64,000 bases of DNA. It comes from an uncultured Winogradskyella sp. Its GTDB lineage: Bacteria; Bacteroidota; Bacteroidia; Flavobacteriales; Flavobacteriaceae. The notes below the pieces were generated by a model. It did not search any database. It was not told where the DNA came from and was given only the letters and a program-made list of their open reading frames with translations. Where the stretch lies: assembly GCF_937958655.1 (NCBI RefSeq), contig NZ_CALGNH010000018.1, positions 1 to 64,000 on the forward strand, written 5' to 3'. Below are positions 50,211 through 59,183 of the stretch, in pieces; within the stretch, counting starts at the first letter, position 1, and each line of letters starts with the position of its first letter. The position numbers and the translations under genes are program-made.

Positions 50211-51899
50211 TTATTTCCTGAAAAAAGTTGCTTCAAATGTAGAACTATTTCCAACATTATCTGTAACAATTATTTTTAATTCGTTTTCGGTGTCCTTAAT
50301 CACATCATCATTAAAATCGTGCACAAGGGTTTTTGTTTTATAATCGTACTCCATCAAAATCCATTGACCATTTACAGTTGCTCTGTATTTGCTTATACCA
50401 GATAAATCATCATCAATCTTTATCTTTAAATATCTGTATTTACTAAGCCATTTTTTATTCTGAAAATTTAGTGGTTTAATGGTCGGTGCTATAGTATCGG
50501 TTACTAAGGTATATGTACCAAAAGTTTTACTACCTGCACTTAATATATTACCCTTTCGTTTGGTATTAACATAACTCGGTTTTTTGTAAAAGCCGTAAAG
50601 GCGCGCAATAAAAATTTTATCGAGATGTTCCGTTTTATAATGGCTTAAGTCATAATTAATGTAAAAATTCTTCTGAAGTGGAATATTATCTTCATGAAGC
50701 ATAAGAGTGTCTGAGCTTACACTAAAATTAATCATAACATCGTCGTAAACGGTATTGCTATAAAAATTAACACTCACATGGCCAGACTCTAATGTTGTAG
50801 GTTGGTCACTATAGATTAAAGTCGTTTTACTCATAGCATCATAAGGCGCCTCCTCTAGTGTTTCTTTTTTACCACTTATTGGGATGTTTACCCAAGTTTC
50901 ATTACCCTTATAATCTCTTAGTCTTACTTTGTATACAGATGACGTGCTGTCTTCTACTCGGATATAACCATCATTAGCAGCGTCTTTGTAAAGACTTAAT
51001 GGATTATTTTTTTGAATAAATAATTTTTGAATGCGCGAGCGTTTTTCTTTAAAATGAGCATAATCTATAAATCGTTTTATATGTTTAGTTTCGCTAAAAC
51101 TAAAGCGTTTAAAGTCTATTTCTAAACGCTTGTTTCCATTAAAAAAGGTTTGGATATTACTTAAACCATTAGTATTTGGTGCTAAATCTTGTTTATCATA
51201 GGAGGTAATCCCAAAACCTATATCACCATAGGCTTTAATTTTTTCAACTTCGTAATCTCCAGTTTTTTTAGGAATAAGTCGCAGCTGAACACGTTTATTT
51301 TTGCCGTTAATAGTTGCATTTTTATCTTTTGGATAGGCATAAATTGCCGACACAAAAGGACGTGTTGTATCTTTTACATCTATGCCAAAGTACATAGGAT
51401 TAATAGGGCGTTCTTGGTTATCTCTAATTTCAAAATGAAGGTGAGGGCCTCCAGATCCTCCAGTATTACCAGAATAGGCTATAACTTCATCAGTTGCTAC
51501 AACAAGTTCATCTGGGTTTGGAAACACTTCCACTTCAAAACTTTCCTTTTCGTATTGACATTCTTTGATATAGGCTTCTAAACGGTCCGAAAATTTTTGC
51601 AAATGACCATAAACCGAAGTATAACCATTTGGGTGTGTAACGTAAAGCGCCTTGCCATACCCATAATGAGAAATTTTTATTCTACTCACATAACCGCTTG
51701 CGCTTGTGTAAACTTTGAGACCTTGTTTTTGCTGGGTTTTAATATCGATACCAGAATGAAAATGAGACGAACGCAGTTCTCCAAACGTACCAGACAGTAC
51801 CAACGTTATGTCTAACGGATCTCTAAAATAGTCTTGTGGATATTCAGATTGCGCATATGTTACAAACGGTATTAATATTAAAAGGAGAACTTTTTTCAT
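50211..51899 (-). CDS. Secreted M23 family metallopeptidase
   Basis: A 562-residue exported peptidase of the LytM/lysostaphin type, which cleaves peptidoglycan cross-links. After the signal MKKVLLLILIPFVTYAQ the zinc ligands are His48 and Asp52 in HFHSGIDIKT and the HLHFE motif near residue 155 (GPHLHFEIRD). The C-terminal part is beta-rich and may bind the cell wall. It probably acts in the periplasm during envelope growth. Confidence 0.88.
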   Translation of the reverse strand: MKKVLLLILIPFVTYAQSEYPQDYFRDPLDITLVLSGTFGELRSSHFHSGIDIKTQQKQGLKVYTSASGYVSRIKISHYGYGKALYVTHPNGYTSVYGHLQKFSDRLEAYIKECQYEKESFEVEVFPNPDELVVATDEVIAYSGNTGGSGGPHLHFEIRDNQERPINPMYFGIDVKDTTRPFVSAIYAYPKDKNATINGKNKRVQLRLIPKKTGDYEVEKIKAYGDIGFGITSYDKQDLAPNTNGLSNIQTFFNGNKRLEIDFKRFSFSETKHIKRFIDYAHFKEKRSRIQKLFIQKNNPLSLYKDAANDGYIRVEDSTSSVYKVRLRDYKGNETWVNIPISGKKETLEEAPYDAMSKTTLIYSDQPTTLESGHVSVNFYSNTVYDDVMINFSVSSDTLMLHEDNIPLQKNFYINYDLSHYKTEHLDKIFIARLYGFYKKPSYVNTKRKGNILSAGSKTFGTYTLVTDTIAPTIKPLNFQNKKWLSKYRYLKIKIDDDLSGISKYRATVNGQWILMEYDYKTKTLVHDFNDDVIKDTENELKIIVTDNVGNSSTFEATFFRK

Positions 51900-52045
51900 G
51901 GCATAATCAATTAAGGCTAAAATATTAATTTGATTAAGATTAGCAAATGGTAGAACCTTATTATTTTGATAAACGACTTAAAGTATCTCTTGGTATATAA
52001 AGCAAAAATTTTTGCAAAAGAATTGTGTTTTTTCAATTGGTATGT

Positions 52046-52053
52046 TAACTTTG
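52046..52053 (+). promoter_or_regulatory. -7 box of the coiled-coil/zapA unit
   Basis: TAACTTTG, an exact TAnnTTTG match, with TTG about 20 bp upstream (52023-52025). It lies 24 bp before the ATG at 52078. Confidence 0.7.
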
Positions 52054-52077
52054 TTTCAACGGTATTGAATTTTATTA

Positions 52078-52368
52078 ATGAGTAAAATAGAAGACATTGT
52101 TGATACGCTAGAAAATAAAATTAGTAAGGTATTACATAAGCAAGATATCTTAAAAAAGACTAATGCTCAACTTACTGATAAAATAGAGAAGCAACAACAA
52201 GAAATCATTAAACAGCAAGAGCAAATTGCAACTTGGGCTGATAAATATGATACACTCAAAATAGCGAATTCAATGCTTGGCAGTGACGAAAATAAACGAG
52301 AAACAAAGCTCAAAATAAACGCACTTATTAGAGATATTGACCATTGTATAAGTCAAATCTCAGAATAA
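52078..52368 (+). CDS. Small coiled-coil protein upstream of zapA
   Basis: A 96-residue, highly charged helical protein: KIEDIVDTLENKISKVLHKQ and DKIEKQQQEIIKQQEQIATW form a long coiled coil. It has no other domain. Its place 19 bp before zapA and its shape recall ZapB-like divisome accessory proteins; homology is not shown. A role at the Z ring is inference. Confidence 0.7.
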   Translation: MSKIEDIVDTLENKISKVLHKQDILKKTNAQLTDKIEKQQQEIIKQQEQIATWADKYDTLKIANSMLGSDENKRETKLKINALIRDIDHCISQISE

Positions 52369-52387
52369 AGTTGTAAATTGAAATTAA

Positions 52388-52675
52388 ATGTCAAATCAGT
52401 TAAAAATTAAACTATCCATTGCAAATAGGGTTTATCCATTAACAATAAATCCAAAGCAGGAAGAAGGTTTAAGAAAGGCTACTAAGAAGATAGAAGCTAT
52501 GATTGGTCAATTTGAGCAAAATTATTCTGTAAGAGATAAGCAAGATGTATTAGCAATGTGTGCATTACAGTTTGCCTCTCAAGTAGAACAAAAGTCCATT
52601 GATAAAGAATATGTTAATGAGGAGGTAAAAGATAAGTTAGACGCTTTAAACAACCTACTACAAGACTATATTTAA
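52388..52675 (+). CDS. zapA: Cell division protein ZapA
   Basis: A 95-residue FtsZ-binding protein that stabilises the Z ring. LKIKLSIANRVYPLTINPKQ and EGLRKATKKIEAMIGQFEQN are the ZapA signature; the C-terminus forms a coiled coil. The start follows the coiled-coil gene by 19 bp. The gap to rny holds a probable 6S-like RNA. Confidence 0.88.
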   Translation: MSNQLKIKLSIANRVYPLTINPKQEEGLRKATKKIEAMIGQFEQNYSVRDKQDVLAMCALQFASQVEQKSIDKEYVNEEVKDKLDALNNLLQDYI

Positions 52676-52707
52676 CTCGTACGTTCTTTAAAATAACAGA
52701 GGTTACT

Positions 52708-52897
52708 GCCTATATTAGTTATAATTTTTGATAAACTCAACGTTAATTCTTTAAAAAGGGTGAGTTTAAGTTGTAAAATCGTGCCATTAGTGCTGAACTT
52801 GTTTCAGTATCTCAGATGGATTTTTGATCAGCTTGTTAGCCCTAAACTTGTTTTTAAGGAGTTTATACAAAATCCAAAACTGATATAGGCTTTTTTT
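52708..52897 (+). ncRNA. Probable 6S-like regulatory RNA
   Basis: The zapA-rny gap can fold into one long rod of about 183 nt. The outer stem GCCTATAT (52708-52715) pairs with ATATAGGC (52883-52890), which is followed by seven T. Then come ATAAACTC/GAGTTTAT (52731/52859), TTAAAAA/TTTTTAA (52751/52851), AGTTTA/TAAACT (52763/52843), AAAAT/ATTTT and CCAT/ATGG (52775-52787/52816-52824), with an apical CTGAA/TTCAG hairpin. A rod of this size, directly behind zapA, is typical of 6S RNA. TAAACTCA (52732) can instead pair with TGAGTTTA (52761). Name and function are inferred. Confidence 0.5.
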
Positions 52898-52921
52898 ATA
52901 TATACTAACTAAACAACTAAC

Positions 52922-54499
52922 ATGGATACAACGACCATAATATATATCGTAGGCGCAGTAATTTTAGGCTTAATCCTAGGCTACGTTGTCGCTAAATCTT
53001 TAGAAAAAGGCAAAGCTTCAAAATTAATTACTAATGCAGAGCTAGAGTCTAAATCTATTTTAAAGCAAGCAAAAAAGGATGCAGAGGTCTTAAAAAAAGA
53101 TAAAATACTACAAGCCAAAGAAAAGTTTATAGAGCTTAAGGCCGAGCATGAAAAAGTGATTCTGTCTAGAGACAAGAAAATGGCTGAAGCTGAAAAACGC
53201 ATTAGAGACAAAGAATCTCAGATTTCTAGTGAATTATCTAAATCTAAAAAATCTAACCAGTCATTAGCAGATAAAATTAAGGACTATGACTTTAGATTAG
53301 ATTTTTTAGAGAAACGAAAAGAGGAAGTAGAAAAGGCTCATAAAAGTCAAATTAAACAATTAGAAGTTATTTCCTCGCTATCAGCAGAAGAAGCCAAGGA
53401 ACAATTGGTAGAGTCGCTAAAACAAGAGGCTAAAACGGACGCCATGGCTTATGCTCAAAACCAATTAGAAGAAGCGAAGCTCACAGCAGAACAAGAAGCC
53501 AAGAAAATTATTATTAACACCATACAGCGCATTGGAACTGAAGAAGCTGTAGACAATTGTGTTTCTGTTTTTAATATTGAATCCGACGACGTTAAAGGAA
53601 GAATTATAGGAAGAGAAGGTCGAAATATTAGAGCTATTGAAGCCGCTACAGGTGTAGAGATTATAGTAGACGATACACCAGAGGCGATTATATTATCTTG
53701 TTTTGATTCTGTAAGACGTGAGATAGCACGTTTATCGCTTCATAAATTGGTGACCGATGGTAGAATTCACCCAGCGCGCATAGAAGAAGTAGTGCGTAAA
53801 ACACAAAAACAGATAGAACAAGAGATTATAGAAGTAGGAAAGCGTACCGTAATAGATTTGGGTATTCATGGTTTACACCCAGAGTTAATTAAGATGGTAG
53901 GTCGTATGAAGTATCGTTCATCTTACGGTCAAAACCTATTACAACATTCTAGAGAAGTAGCAAAACTTTGTGGCGTTATGGCAGCCGAGTTAGGCTTAAA
54001 CCCAAAACTTGCCAAAAGGGCAGGTCTTTTGCATGATATTGGTAAAGTACCATCTTCTGAAACCGATGTAGAAACACCTCACGCTATATTAGGAATGCAG
54101 TGGGCAGAAAAGCATGGAGAAAAACCTGAAGTCTGTAATGCTATTGGAGCACACCACGATGAAATAGAAATGACCACTTTATTATCACCAGTAATTCAAG
54201 TTTGTGATGCTATCTCTGGTGCTCGTCCAGGCGCAAGACGCCAAGTCTTAGACTCATACATACAACGTCTTAAAGATTTAGAGGATGTGGCCTTTGGTTT
54301 TAATGGAGTAAAGAAAGCTTATGCAATCCAAGCAGGTAGAGAATTACGTGTCATAGTAGAAAGCGAAAAAGTATCGGATGATAAAGCAGCAAGCTTATCG
54401 TTTGAAATTTCTCAGAAAATTCAAACCGATATGACGTATCCTGGACAGGTAAAAGTTACTGTAATAAGAGAGACTAGAGCAGTAAATATTGCTAAGTAA
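52922..54499 (+). CDS. rny: Ribonuclease Y
   Basis: A 525-residue membrane-anchored endoribonuclease that starts mRNA decay. It has an N-terminal helix ([20 protein letters not shown]), a long coiled coil (to about residue 190), a KH domain ([20 protein letters not shown]) and an HD domain ([14 protein letters not shown]). Its ATG is at 52922, preceded by the RNA-like region. It is followed by a terminator shared with the xerD gene. Confidence 0.95.
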   Translation: MDTTTIIYIVGAVILGLILGYVVAKSLEKGKASKLITNAELESKSILKQAKKDAEVLKKDKILQAKEKFIELKAEHEKVILSRDKKMAEAEKRIRDKESQISSELSKSKKSNQSLADKIKDYDFRLDFLEKRKEEVEKAHKSQIKQLEVISSLSAEEAKEQLVESLKQEAKTDAMAYAQNQLEEAKLTAEQEAKKIIINTIQRIGTEEAVDNCVSVFNIESDDVKGRIIGREGRNIRAIEAATGVEIIVDDTPEAIILSCFDSVRREIARLSLHKLVTDGRIHPARIEEVVRKTQKQIEQEIIEVGKRTVIDLGIHGLHPELIKMVGRMKYRSSYGQNLLQHSREVAKLCGVMAAELGLNPKLAKRAGLLHDIGKVPSSETDVETPHAILGMQWAEKHGEKPEVCNAIGAHHDEIEMTTLLSPVIQVCDAISGARPGARRQVLDSYIQRLKDLEDVAFGFNGVKKAYAIQAGRELRVIVESEKVSDDKAASLSFEISQKIQTDMTYPGQVKVTVIRETRAVNIAK

Positions 54500-54524
54500 A
54501 ATTTTAATTAGCTTAAATTTATAA

Positions 54525-54558
54525 AATAGGCGTTCAAATTAAATTTTGAATGCCTATT
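54525..54558. terminator. Terminator shared by rny and the recombinase gene
   Basis: A 14-bp stem (AATAGGCGTTCAAA with its complement, one G-U) and a 6-nt loop, between two convergent genes. Short T/A flanks on both sides allow use in both directions. Confidence 0.75.
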
Positions 54559-54559
54559 C

Positions 54560-55468
54560 TCATTTTCTAGGATGGTATTTGTTTAAAACATCACTGAGGT
54601 GCGAGCGGTCTACATGCATGTAAATTTCCGTAGTCGTTATACTTTCATGACCAAGCATCATTTGTATTGATCGTAAATCCGCTCCGTTTTCTAATAAGTG
54701 AGTAGCAAAAGAATGTCTAAATGTATGAGGAGAAACTGTTTTTTTTAATCCAGACTTCTCCACTAATTTTTTAATAATTGTAAAAATCATTGCTCTAGTA
54801 AGTTGATTTCCTTTATAGTTTAAAAATAGAATATCCTTAGAACTAGATTTTATATCAATATGCTTTCTAATCTCTTGCCATATATTTATATACGTCTTTG
54901 TGGTCTCTCCAATAGGAACAAAACGCTGTTTATTGCCTTTACCTGTAACTTTAATAAAATCTTCATTAAAGTAGAGGTCAGATACTTTTAAGTTAATAAG
55001 CTCGCTTACTCTTAGGCCACAACTGTAAAGTGTCTCTATAATTGCTCTATTGCGCTCTCCTAAATTAACGCCATTGTATTGGTAGCTTAAATCTATGTTT
55101 TTAATAATTAAATCTATATCATCTACAGATAAGGTGTCGGGCAGTTTACGACCAATTTTAGGCGACTCAATAAGATCTACCGGGTTGTTTTCTCTGTAGT
55201 TTTCAAAAACAAGATAGTCAAAAAAATTGCGAAGTCCAGAGATTAATCGTGCTTGTGATCTAGAGTTTATAGTTTTTGAAATGGTGTATATAAACTCCTT
55301 AATACAGGTATTATCTATCTGATCTGGAGACGTATTAATAGCATTTTCCTCAAGGTATGATATGAGTTTTTTAATATCGTAATGATAATTTTCAATGGAG
55401 TTAATAGAAAGGCCACGCTCTATTTGTAAGTAAAGTTTGTAATCTGTTATTGCATGTTGCCATTTCAT
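54560..55468 (-). CDS. xerD: Tyrosine recombinase, XerD type
   Basis: A 302-residue site-specific recombinase that resolves chromosome dimers at dif. The catalytic set is visible: Arg in SCGLRVSELINL, His-X2-Arg in SPHTFRHSFATHLLENGADL and LGHESITTTEIYMHV with the Tyr nucleophile. I take the ATG at 55468; a GTG at 55489 adds only seven hydrophobic residues. The gene has no mobile-element neighbours, so it is the housekeeping Xer protein rather than an integrase. Confidence 0.9.
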   Translation of the reverse strand: MKWQHAITDYKLYLQIERGLSINSIENYHYDIKKLISYLEENAINTSPDQIDNTCIKEFIYTISKTINSRSQARLISGLRNFFDYLVFENYRENNPVDLIESPKIGRKLPDTLSVDDIDLIIKNIDLSYQYNGVNLGERNRAIIETLYSCGLRVSELINLKVSDLYFNEDFIKVTGKGNKQRFVPIGETTKTYINIWQEIRKHIDIKSSSKDILFLNYKGNQLTRAMIFTIIKKLVEKSGLKKTVSPHTFRHSFATHLLENGADLRSIQMMLGHESITTTEIYMHVDRSHLSDVLNKYHPRK

Positions 55469-55483
55469 ATCTAAAAATAAAAA

Positions 55484-55512
55484 AAACACTTCACTGTAAC
55501 AGCGAAGTGTTT
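55484..55512 (-). terminator. Terminator of the TM2 gene
   Basis: AAACACTTC pairs with GAAGTGTTT around an inner CTG/CAG; on the minus strand it is followed by a T run. It ends the TM2 transcript just before the recombinase gene. Confidence 0.8.
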
Positions 55513-55538
55513 AAATAATTTAGTGCTTTTATTCTATT

Positions 55539-55910
55539 TTAGAAAAAATCACTTTTAAAGTTTGCATTTGGATAGTTTTCGTTAAAAATGTCAATTAAGT
55601 CAATTATCCACCAAATGCCTAAACCACCAAAAGTTAGAATAAATAAAATGTTCCACCCTACAGGACTTTTTAAGTACCATCTATGGGCAGCTAACCCGCC
55701 AAGAAAGAACCATAATAAAATGGCGATACCCTTACTTTGGTTACCTGCTCTTGCAACTGGCGTTGACATTGCTTGTGTTTTAACCACGTCATTGGCTGAA
55801 ACATTTTCTGTTTCAGCAGTAGCAGTTGGTCTATCCACAGGAAAAGACGCATAGGAACTACCGAAAACGAACATCATTAAAAATGCTGATAAGAATAATT
55901 TAATTTTCAT
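55539..55910 (-). CDS. TM2 domain protein with signal peptide
   Basis: A 123-residue protein with a signal peptide (MKIKLFLSAFLMMFVFGSSYA) and a TM2 domain (GIAILLWFFLGGLAAHRWYL, NILFILTFGGLGIWWIIDLI with the typical DG-like turn and Asp). The spacer between them is polar. The function is unknown; the domain often occurs in small membrane proteins of Bacteroidota. Confidence 0.8.
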   Translation of the reverse strand: MKIKLFLSAFLMMFVFGSSYASFPVDRPTATAETENVSANDVVKTQAMSTPVARAGNQSKGIAILLWFFLGGLAAHRWYLKSPVGWNILFILTFGGLGIWWIIDLIDIFNENYPNANFKSDFF

Positions 55911-56004
55911 TTTAAAAGTTTTAAGTTTAGCCTAAATTTAAAAAAAATATGGCAATATCTCATTTATTTTATTTGCTCATATAATAACACCTTACATATT
56001 TTTA

Positions 56005-56898
56005 ATGAAATCATTCAATCTTAGTTTAAACAAAGTCTTATTATTGGTGTCTTTTATAATGTTTATTGCTGCGGGTAATTCGCAGAATAAAAATGTTTTT
56101 ATGGGATTCATAAAAATAAAAGATACTTTATTGATTAAATATAAAGTAGAATTTGAATCAGTTAATGGCAATGTAAGTGGCTATAGTTTAACAGATTTTG
56201 GCGGAGAACATGAGACAAAATCAAAAATAGTTGGTAATTATAATGAAGAAAAAAATTTACTTTCCTTTAAAGAGGTTGGACTAATTTACACTAAGTCTAA
56301 TTATGCCGAGCAAGATTTTTGTAATATTCACCTAGAGCCAACGAAGTTTAAATTAGGAGGTACAAAATTAATGGGCGAATTTAAAGGAAGATTTAGTGAT
56401 GGAACCGAATGTATTCACGGAGAGTTGGCCATGAATTCTATTGAAAAGATTGATAAACGCGTTACAAAATTTAAAAACAAACTACAAAAATCTAATCGCG
56501 TACCAGATAGTATTAAACAGCAAATCAAAAACTTAAAATTAGCGGATACACTCAATTTTAATATACTTAAAAAAGACGAAGTGACCTCCGTGATAACTTC
56601 TGCAAATACTATTACTTGTACGGTTTATGATGGTGGTCAAATTGATAATGATATAATAACTGTTTACTTAAATGATAAAATAGTGTTATATAAGTATGTT
56701 ATTTCCGATCAAAGAAAAATTCTAAACTTGCCTATAACAGAAAAAAAATCTAGAATTAAAATAAAATCTGAATCGGTTGGGAATATTGGAGAAAACACAA
56801 CGTATTTTATTATTTCAGATAAGGCAAATACTGTTAAAACCGTTACTAATCTTAAGCTAGGTGAAATTACCAATGTAGATATAATAAAAAAAGAATGA
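56005..56898 (+). CDS. Exported protein of unknown function
   Basis: A 297-residue protein with a signal peptide (LNKVLLLVSFIMFIAAGNSQ). The mature part has MGFIKIKDTLLIKYKVEFES and EHETKSKIVGNYNEEKNLLS, then a basic linker and a C-terminal beta-rich domain (TCTVYDGGQIDNDIITVYLN). I do not recognise the family. The C-terminal pattern of a short beta-sandwich suggests a surface or periplasmic role. A terminator follows. Confidence 0.65.
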   Translation: MKSFNLSLNKVLLLVSFIMFIAAGNSQNKNVFMGFIKIKDTLLIKYKVEFESVNGNVSGYSLTDFGGEHETKSKIVGNYNEEKNLLSFKEVGLIYTKSNYAEQDFCNIHLEPTKFKLGGTKLMGEFKGRFSDGTECIHGELAMNSIEKIDKRVTKFKNKLQKSNRVPDSIKQQIKNLKLADTLNFNILKKDEVTSVITSANTITCTVYDGGQIDNDIITVYLNDKIVLYKYVISDQRKILNLPITEKKSRIKIKSESVGNIGENTTYFIISDKANTVKTVTNLKLGEITNVDIIKKE

Positions 56899-56999
56899 AA
56901 AACATGTGGTAAAATACCATACCTGTAGTAAGAATCTCTTCAATTAACTTTAGCAATGGGTAACAAAGAGGTTGGTGTTAATTTATTGATTAAAAAGAG

Positions 57000-57030
57000 A
57001 AACTGTCTTAAATATTGAGATGGTTTTTTT
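57000..57030 (+). terminator. Terminator after the exported protein gene
   Basis: AAACTGTCT/AGATGGTTT stem with two G-U pairs and a T run; it lies about 100 bp after the stop codon. Confidence 0.55.
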
Positions 57031-57045
57031 ATGTCCATATTTTAA

Positions 57046-57053
57046 TATCTTTA
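57046..57053 (+). promoter_or_regulatory. -7 box of aroQ
   Basis: TATCTTTA (TAnnTTTA) ending 4 bp before the ATG at 57058; the message may be nearly leaderless. Confidence 0.5.
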
Positions 57054-57057
57054 CCTT

Positions 57058-57477
57058 ATGAAGCAGATTATTATAATAAACGGACCTAACCTTAACCTGT
57101 TAGGAAAAAGAGAACCAGAGATTTACGGTAGTGAAACGTTTGAAGATTATTTACAAACGTTAAGAGCTAAGTATAAACAGTGTAAAATTGACTATTTTCA
57201 ATCTAACATAGAAGGTGAACTTATTGATAAACTGCAAGAGTTTGGGTTTAGTTACGATGGTATCATATTAAATGCAGGTGCCTACACACATACGTCGGTT
57301 GGCATTGGTGATGCCGTAAAAGCTGTTACAACACCAGTTGCAGAAGTGCATATTTCTAATACATTCTCTAGAGAAGACTTTAGACACCAATCCTATATAT
57401 CATCAAATGCTAATGGTGTTATCATTGGTTTTGGTTTAAAAAGTTACGACTTAGCTATAGAAAGTTTTATCTTTTGA
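57058..57477 (+). CDS. aroQ: Type II 3-dehydroquinate dehydratase
   Basis: A 139-residue enzyme of the shikimate pathway that dehydrates 3-dehydroquinate. Conserved elements: IIIINGPNLNLLGKREPEIY (with the catalytic Tyr in the REPEIYG loop), LNAGAYTHTSVGIGDAVKAV and EVHISNTFSREDFRHQSYIS. No signal peptide. The downstream barrel gene starts 2 bp after its stop, so the two share a transcript. Confidence 0.95.
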   Translation: MKQIIIINGPNLNLLGKREPEIYGSETFEDYLQTLRAKYKQCKIDYFQSNIEGELIDKLQEFGFSYDGIILNAGAYTHTSVGIGDAVKAVTTPVAEVHISNTFSREDFRHQSYISSNANGVIIGFGLKSYDLAIESFIF

Positions 57478-57479
57478 TT

Positions 57480-57950
57480 ATGAAAAAAATTGTTCTATTA
57501 ATATGCTTACTTATTTCAACCTTTTTTATTTATAGCCAAGAATTTGGTGTAAAAGGTGGGTTAAATTTCACTTTTTTTAAAATTACTGAAGGTGATTTTG
57601 GTACTAATCCTAATACTGAAGTTGGGTACTATGGTGGTGCCTTTGTTGATTTTAAAATAGATAATGGTTTTCATTTTCAGCCAGAACTATTGTATAAGGG
57701 TATCGGTGATTTTAGATTTTTAAATGCACCTTTATATTTAAAATACGATATATACAATACGGTACATATTTTAGTTGGCCCTAGTTTAAATTATTTTTTC
57801 GATTTTTTCACTAATAATTTTAAAGTTAGAGCAGATCTAAGTTTAGATTATGATTTAAGTAAAGACTTAAGCATGCATATGAAATATACTATTGGGTTTG
57901 AAGAGCTGTCACCTAATGTTTTATTCTTGGGATTAGGTTATAGATTATAG
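57480..57950 (+). CDS. Small outer-membrane beta-barrel protein (first of three)
   Basis: A 156-residue exported protein: signal peptide MKKIVLLICLLISTFFIYSQ, then FGVKGGLNFTFFKITEGDFG with beta-strands of alternating hydrophobic residues and a terminal aromatic/hydrophobic residue. This is the pattern of the PorT/outer-membrane beta-barrel superfamily. I use the ATG at 57480 rather than a TTG at 57474. It follows aroQ with a 2-bp gap. Confidence 0.75.
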   Translation: MKKIVLLICLLISTFFIYSQEFGVKGGLNFTFFKITEGDFGTNPNTEVGYYGGAFVDFKIDNGFHFQPELLYKGIGDFRFLNAPLYLKYDIYNTVHILVGPSLNYFFDFFTNNFKVRADLSLDYDLSKDLSMHMKYTIGFEELSPNVLFLGLGYRL

Positions 57951-58092
57951 TATTAAGAATTATTTATCATAAATTATTAAGTTTTTTTTAAAATAATTAA
58001 CGTTAATTTTCATTTTAATTAGGATTTAGTTGGGGTTTTTTAACAGCAAGCACATCTAGTTTTGATATTATTAATTCTAACAACAATCAATT

Positions 58093-58641
58093 ATGAAAAC
58101 CACAATTTTATTTTCAGCATTTTTTCTATGCTTTAGTTCTACATTAACAGCCCAGGATGTTCCCACTTCCGATAATACTACTAATCCGTATAGTTTTGGT
58201 GTAAGAATAGGTGCTAATTTATACGACATAACAGCAACCAGTAATAGAACAGGTGATACAGGGTTTTTTGGTGGTCTATTTATAGAAAGAAAATGGTCTC
58301 AAAATTGGGCGCTTCAGTTTGAAGCTAATTATGCAGGCCTTTACACATTACAATTTCCACTAATCCTAAAATATAATCTTGGCGAAAGGTTGGTGATATA
58401 TGGAGGCGCTCAATTAGATTTTTCCTTAGAGCAACAACGTATGGATAATGCCTTTAGAAATAAACGTTTTGGTGCATCTCTTTTGCTCGGAGCACAATAC
58501 AATATTAACTCTAAATGGTTTTTAGAGGGTAGATATATACATGGACTTAGCGATCAATTCCCTATTTTTCAAGGTCTTGGTGTAGAATCTATATATGGTA
58601 AGAAACGTTCATTTAATTTTGGAATAGGGTATAAATTTTAA
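58093..58641 (+). CDS. Outer-membrane beta-barrel protein (second of three)
   Basis: A 182-residue exported protein with a signal peptide (ILFSAFFLCFSSTLTAQ) and beta-strands such as YSFGVRIGANLYDITATSNR and WALQFEANYAGLYTLQFPLI, ending NFGIGYKF. The terminal Phe is typical for barrel assembly. The ligand is unknown. It is 142 bp from the first barrel gene and 3 bp from the third. Confidence 0.75.
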   Translation: MKTTILFSAFFLCFSSTLTAQDVPTSDNTTNPYSFGVRIGANLYDITATSNRTGDTGFFGGLFIERKWSQNWALQFEANYAGLYTLQFPLILKYNLGERLVIYGGAQLDFSLEQQRMDNAFRNKRFGASLLLGAQYNINSKWFLEGRYIHGLSDQFPIFQGLGVESIYGKKRSFNFGIGYKF

Positions 58642-58644
58642 AAA

Positions 58645-59094
58645 ATGAGATTTAAAATATATTCATTTGTGCTAGTTATAGTCTTCGGTATTTTAGGCGT
58701 TTTTTTGTGTAATGCACAAAATGAAAATGCCAATAGTAAATGGGATTTAGCCTTTAAAGGAATAACGCTCACCGACGATAAAACTGTATTTATTAGGGAG
58801 AATAGAATTCAAGGTTTTGAATCATCTATGATAGAACTTCCTGTTTTACTTAAGATAAATATCAATGAAAAGTTAAGCGCACTAGCAGGAACAAAACTTG
58901 ATTTTTTCATAAACAGTCAAGGGTTTTCAACTAATATTGGTATAAACACATCCTTCGGTTTGCAATACAATCCGAGCGCTAACTCATATATACAAGGTGT
59001 ATTCAATTATCAAATTAACAATGTAAATAATGTATATCAATACAATTACGGAAGTAAATCTAGTTTTATGCTAAATACAGGCATCAAATTTTAA
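58645..59094 (+). CDS. Exported beta-barrel-like protein (third of three)
   Basis: A 149-residue protein with signal peptide IYSFVLVIVFGILGVFLCNAQ and short beta-strands (INEKLSALAGTKLDFFINSQ, FSTNIGINTSFGLQYN), ending SSFMLNTGIKF. It is shorter than a typical barrel and its N-terminal half is poor in strands, so it may be a truncated relative of the second. It is co-transcribed with the second. Confidence 0.65.
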   Translation: MRFKIYSFVLVIVFGILGVFLCNAQNENANSKWDLAFKGITLTDDKTVFIRENRIQGFESSMIELPVLLKININEKLSALAGTKLDFFINSQGFSTNIGINTSFGLQYNPSANSYIQGVFNYQINNVNNVYQYNYGSKSSFMLNTGIKF

Positions 59095-59101
59095 AACTTA
59101 A

Positions 59102-59130
59102 AAAGCGATTCAAACTATTTGAATCGCTTT
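59102..59130. terminator. Bidirectional terminator between barrel genes and lpdA
   Basis: A perfect 13-bp stem, AAAGCGATTCAAA/TTTGAATCGCTTT, with a 3-nt loop, between convergent genes. Confidence 0.8.
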
Positions 59131-59183
59131 AAATTTTATGATTTGCGTTAGAGATGCTGCCTTCAGGGAAGGCTAGGATGGGC

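Noticed and set aside
52783-52819. CTGAACTTGTTTCAG segment as a stand-alone intergenic repeat
   Set aside because: It resembles a common flavobacterial intergenic repeat, but it fits as the apical hairpin of the long rod, so I keep it in the RNA candidate and note the doubt.
54560-55468. XerD-type gene as the integrase of a mobile island
   Set aside because: No attachment repeats, tRNA or cargo genes flank it; it matches the housekeeping Xer recombinase.
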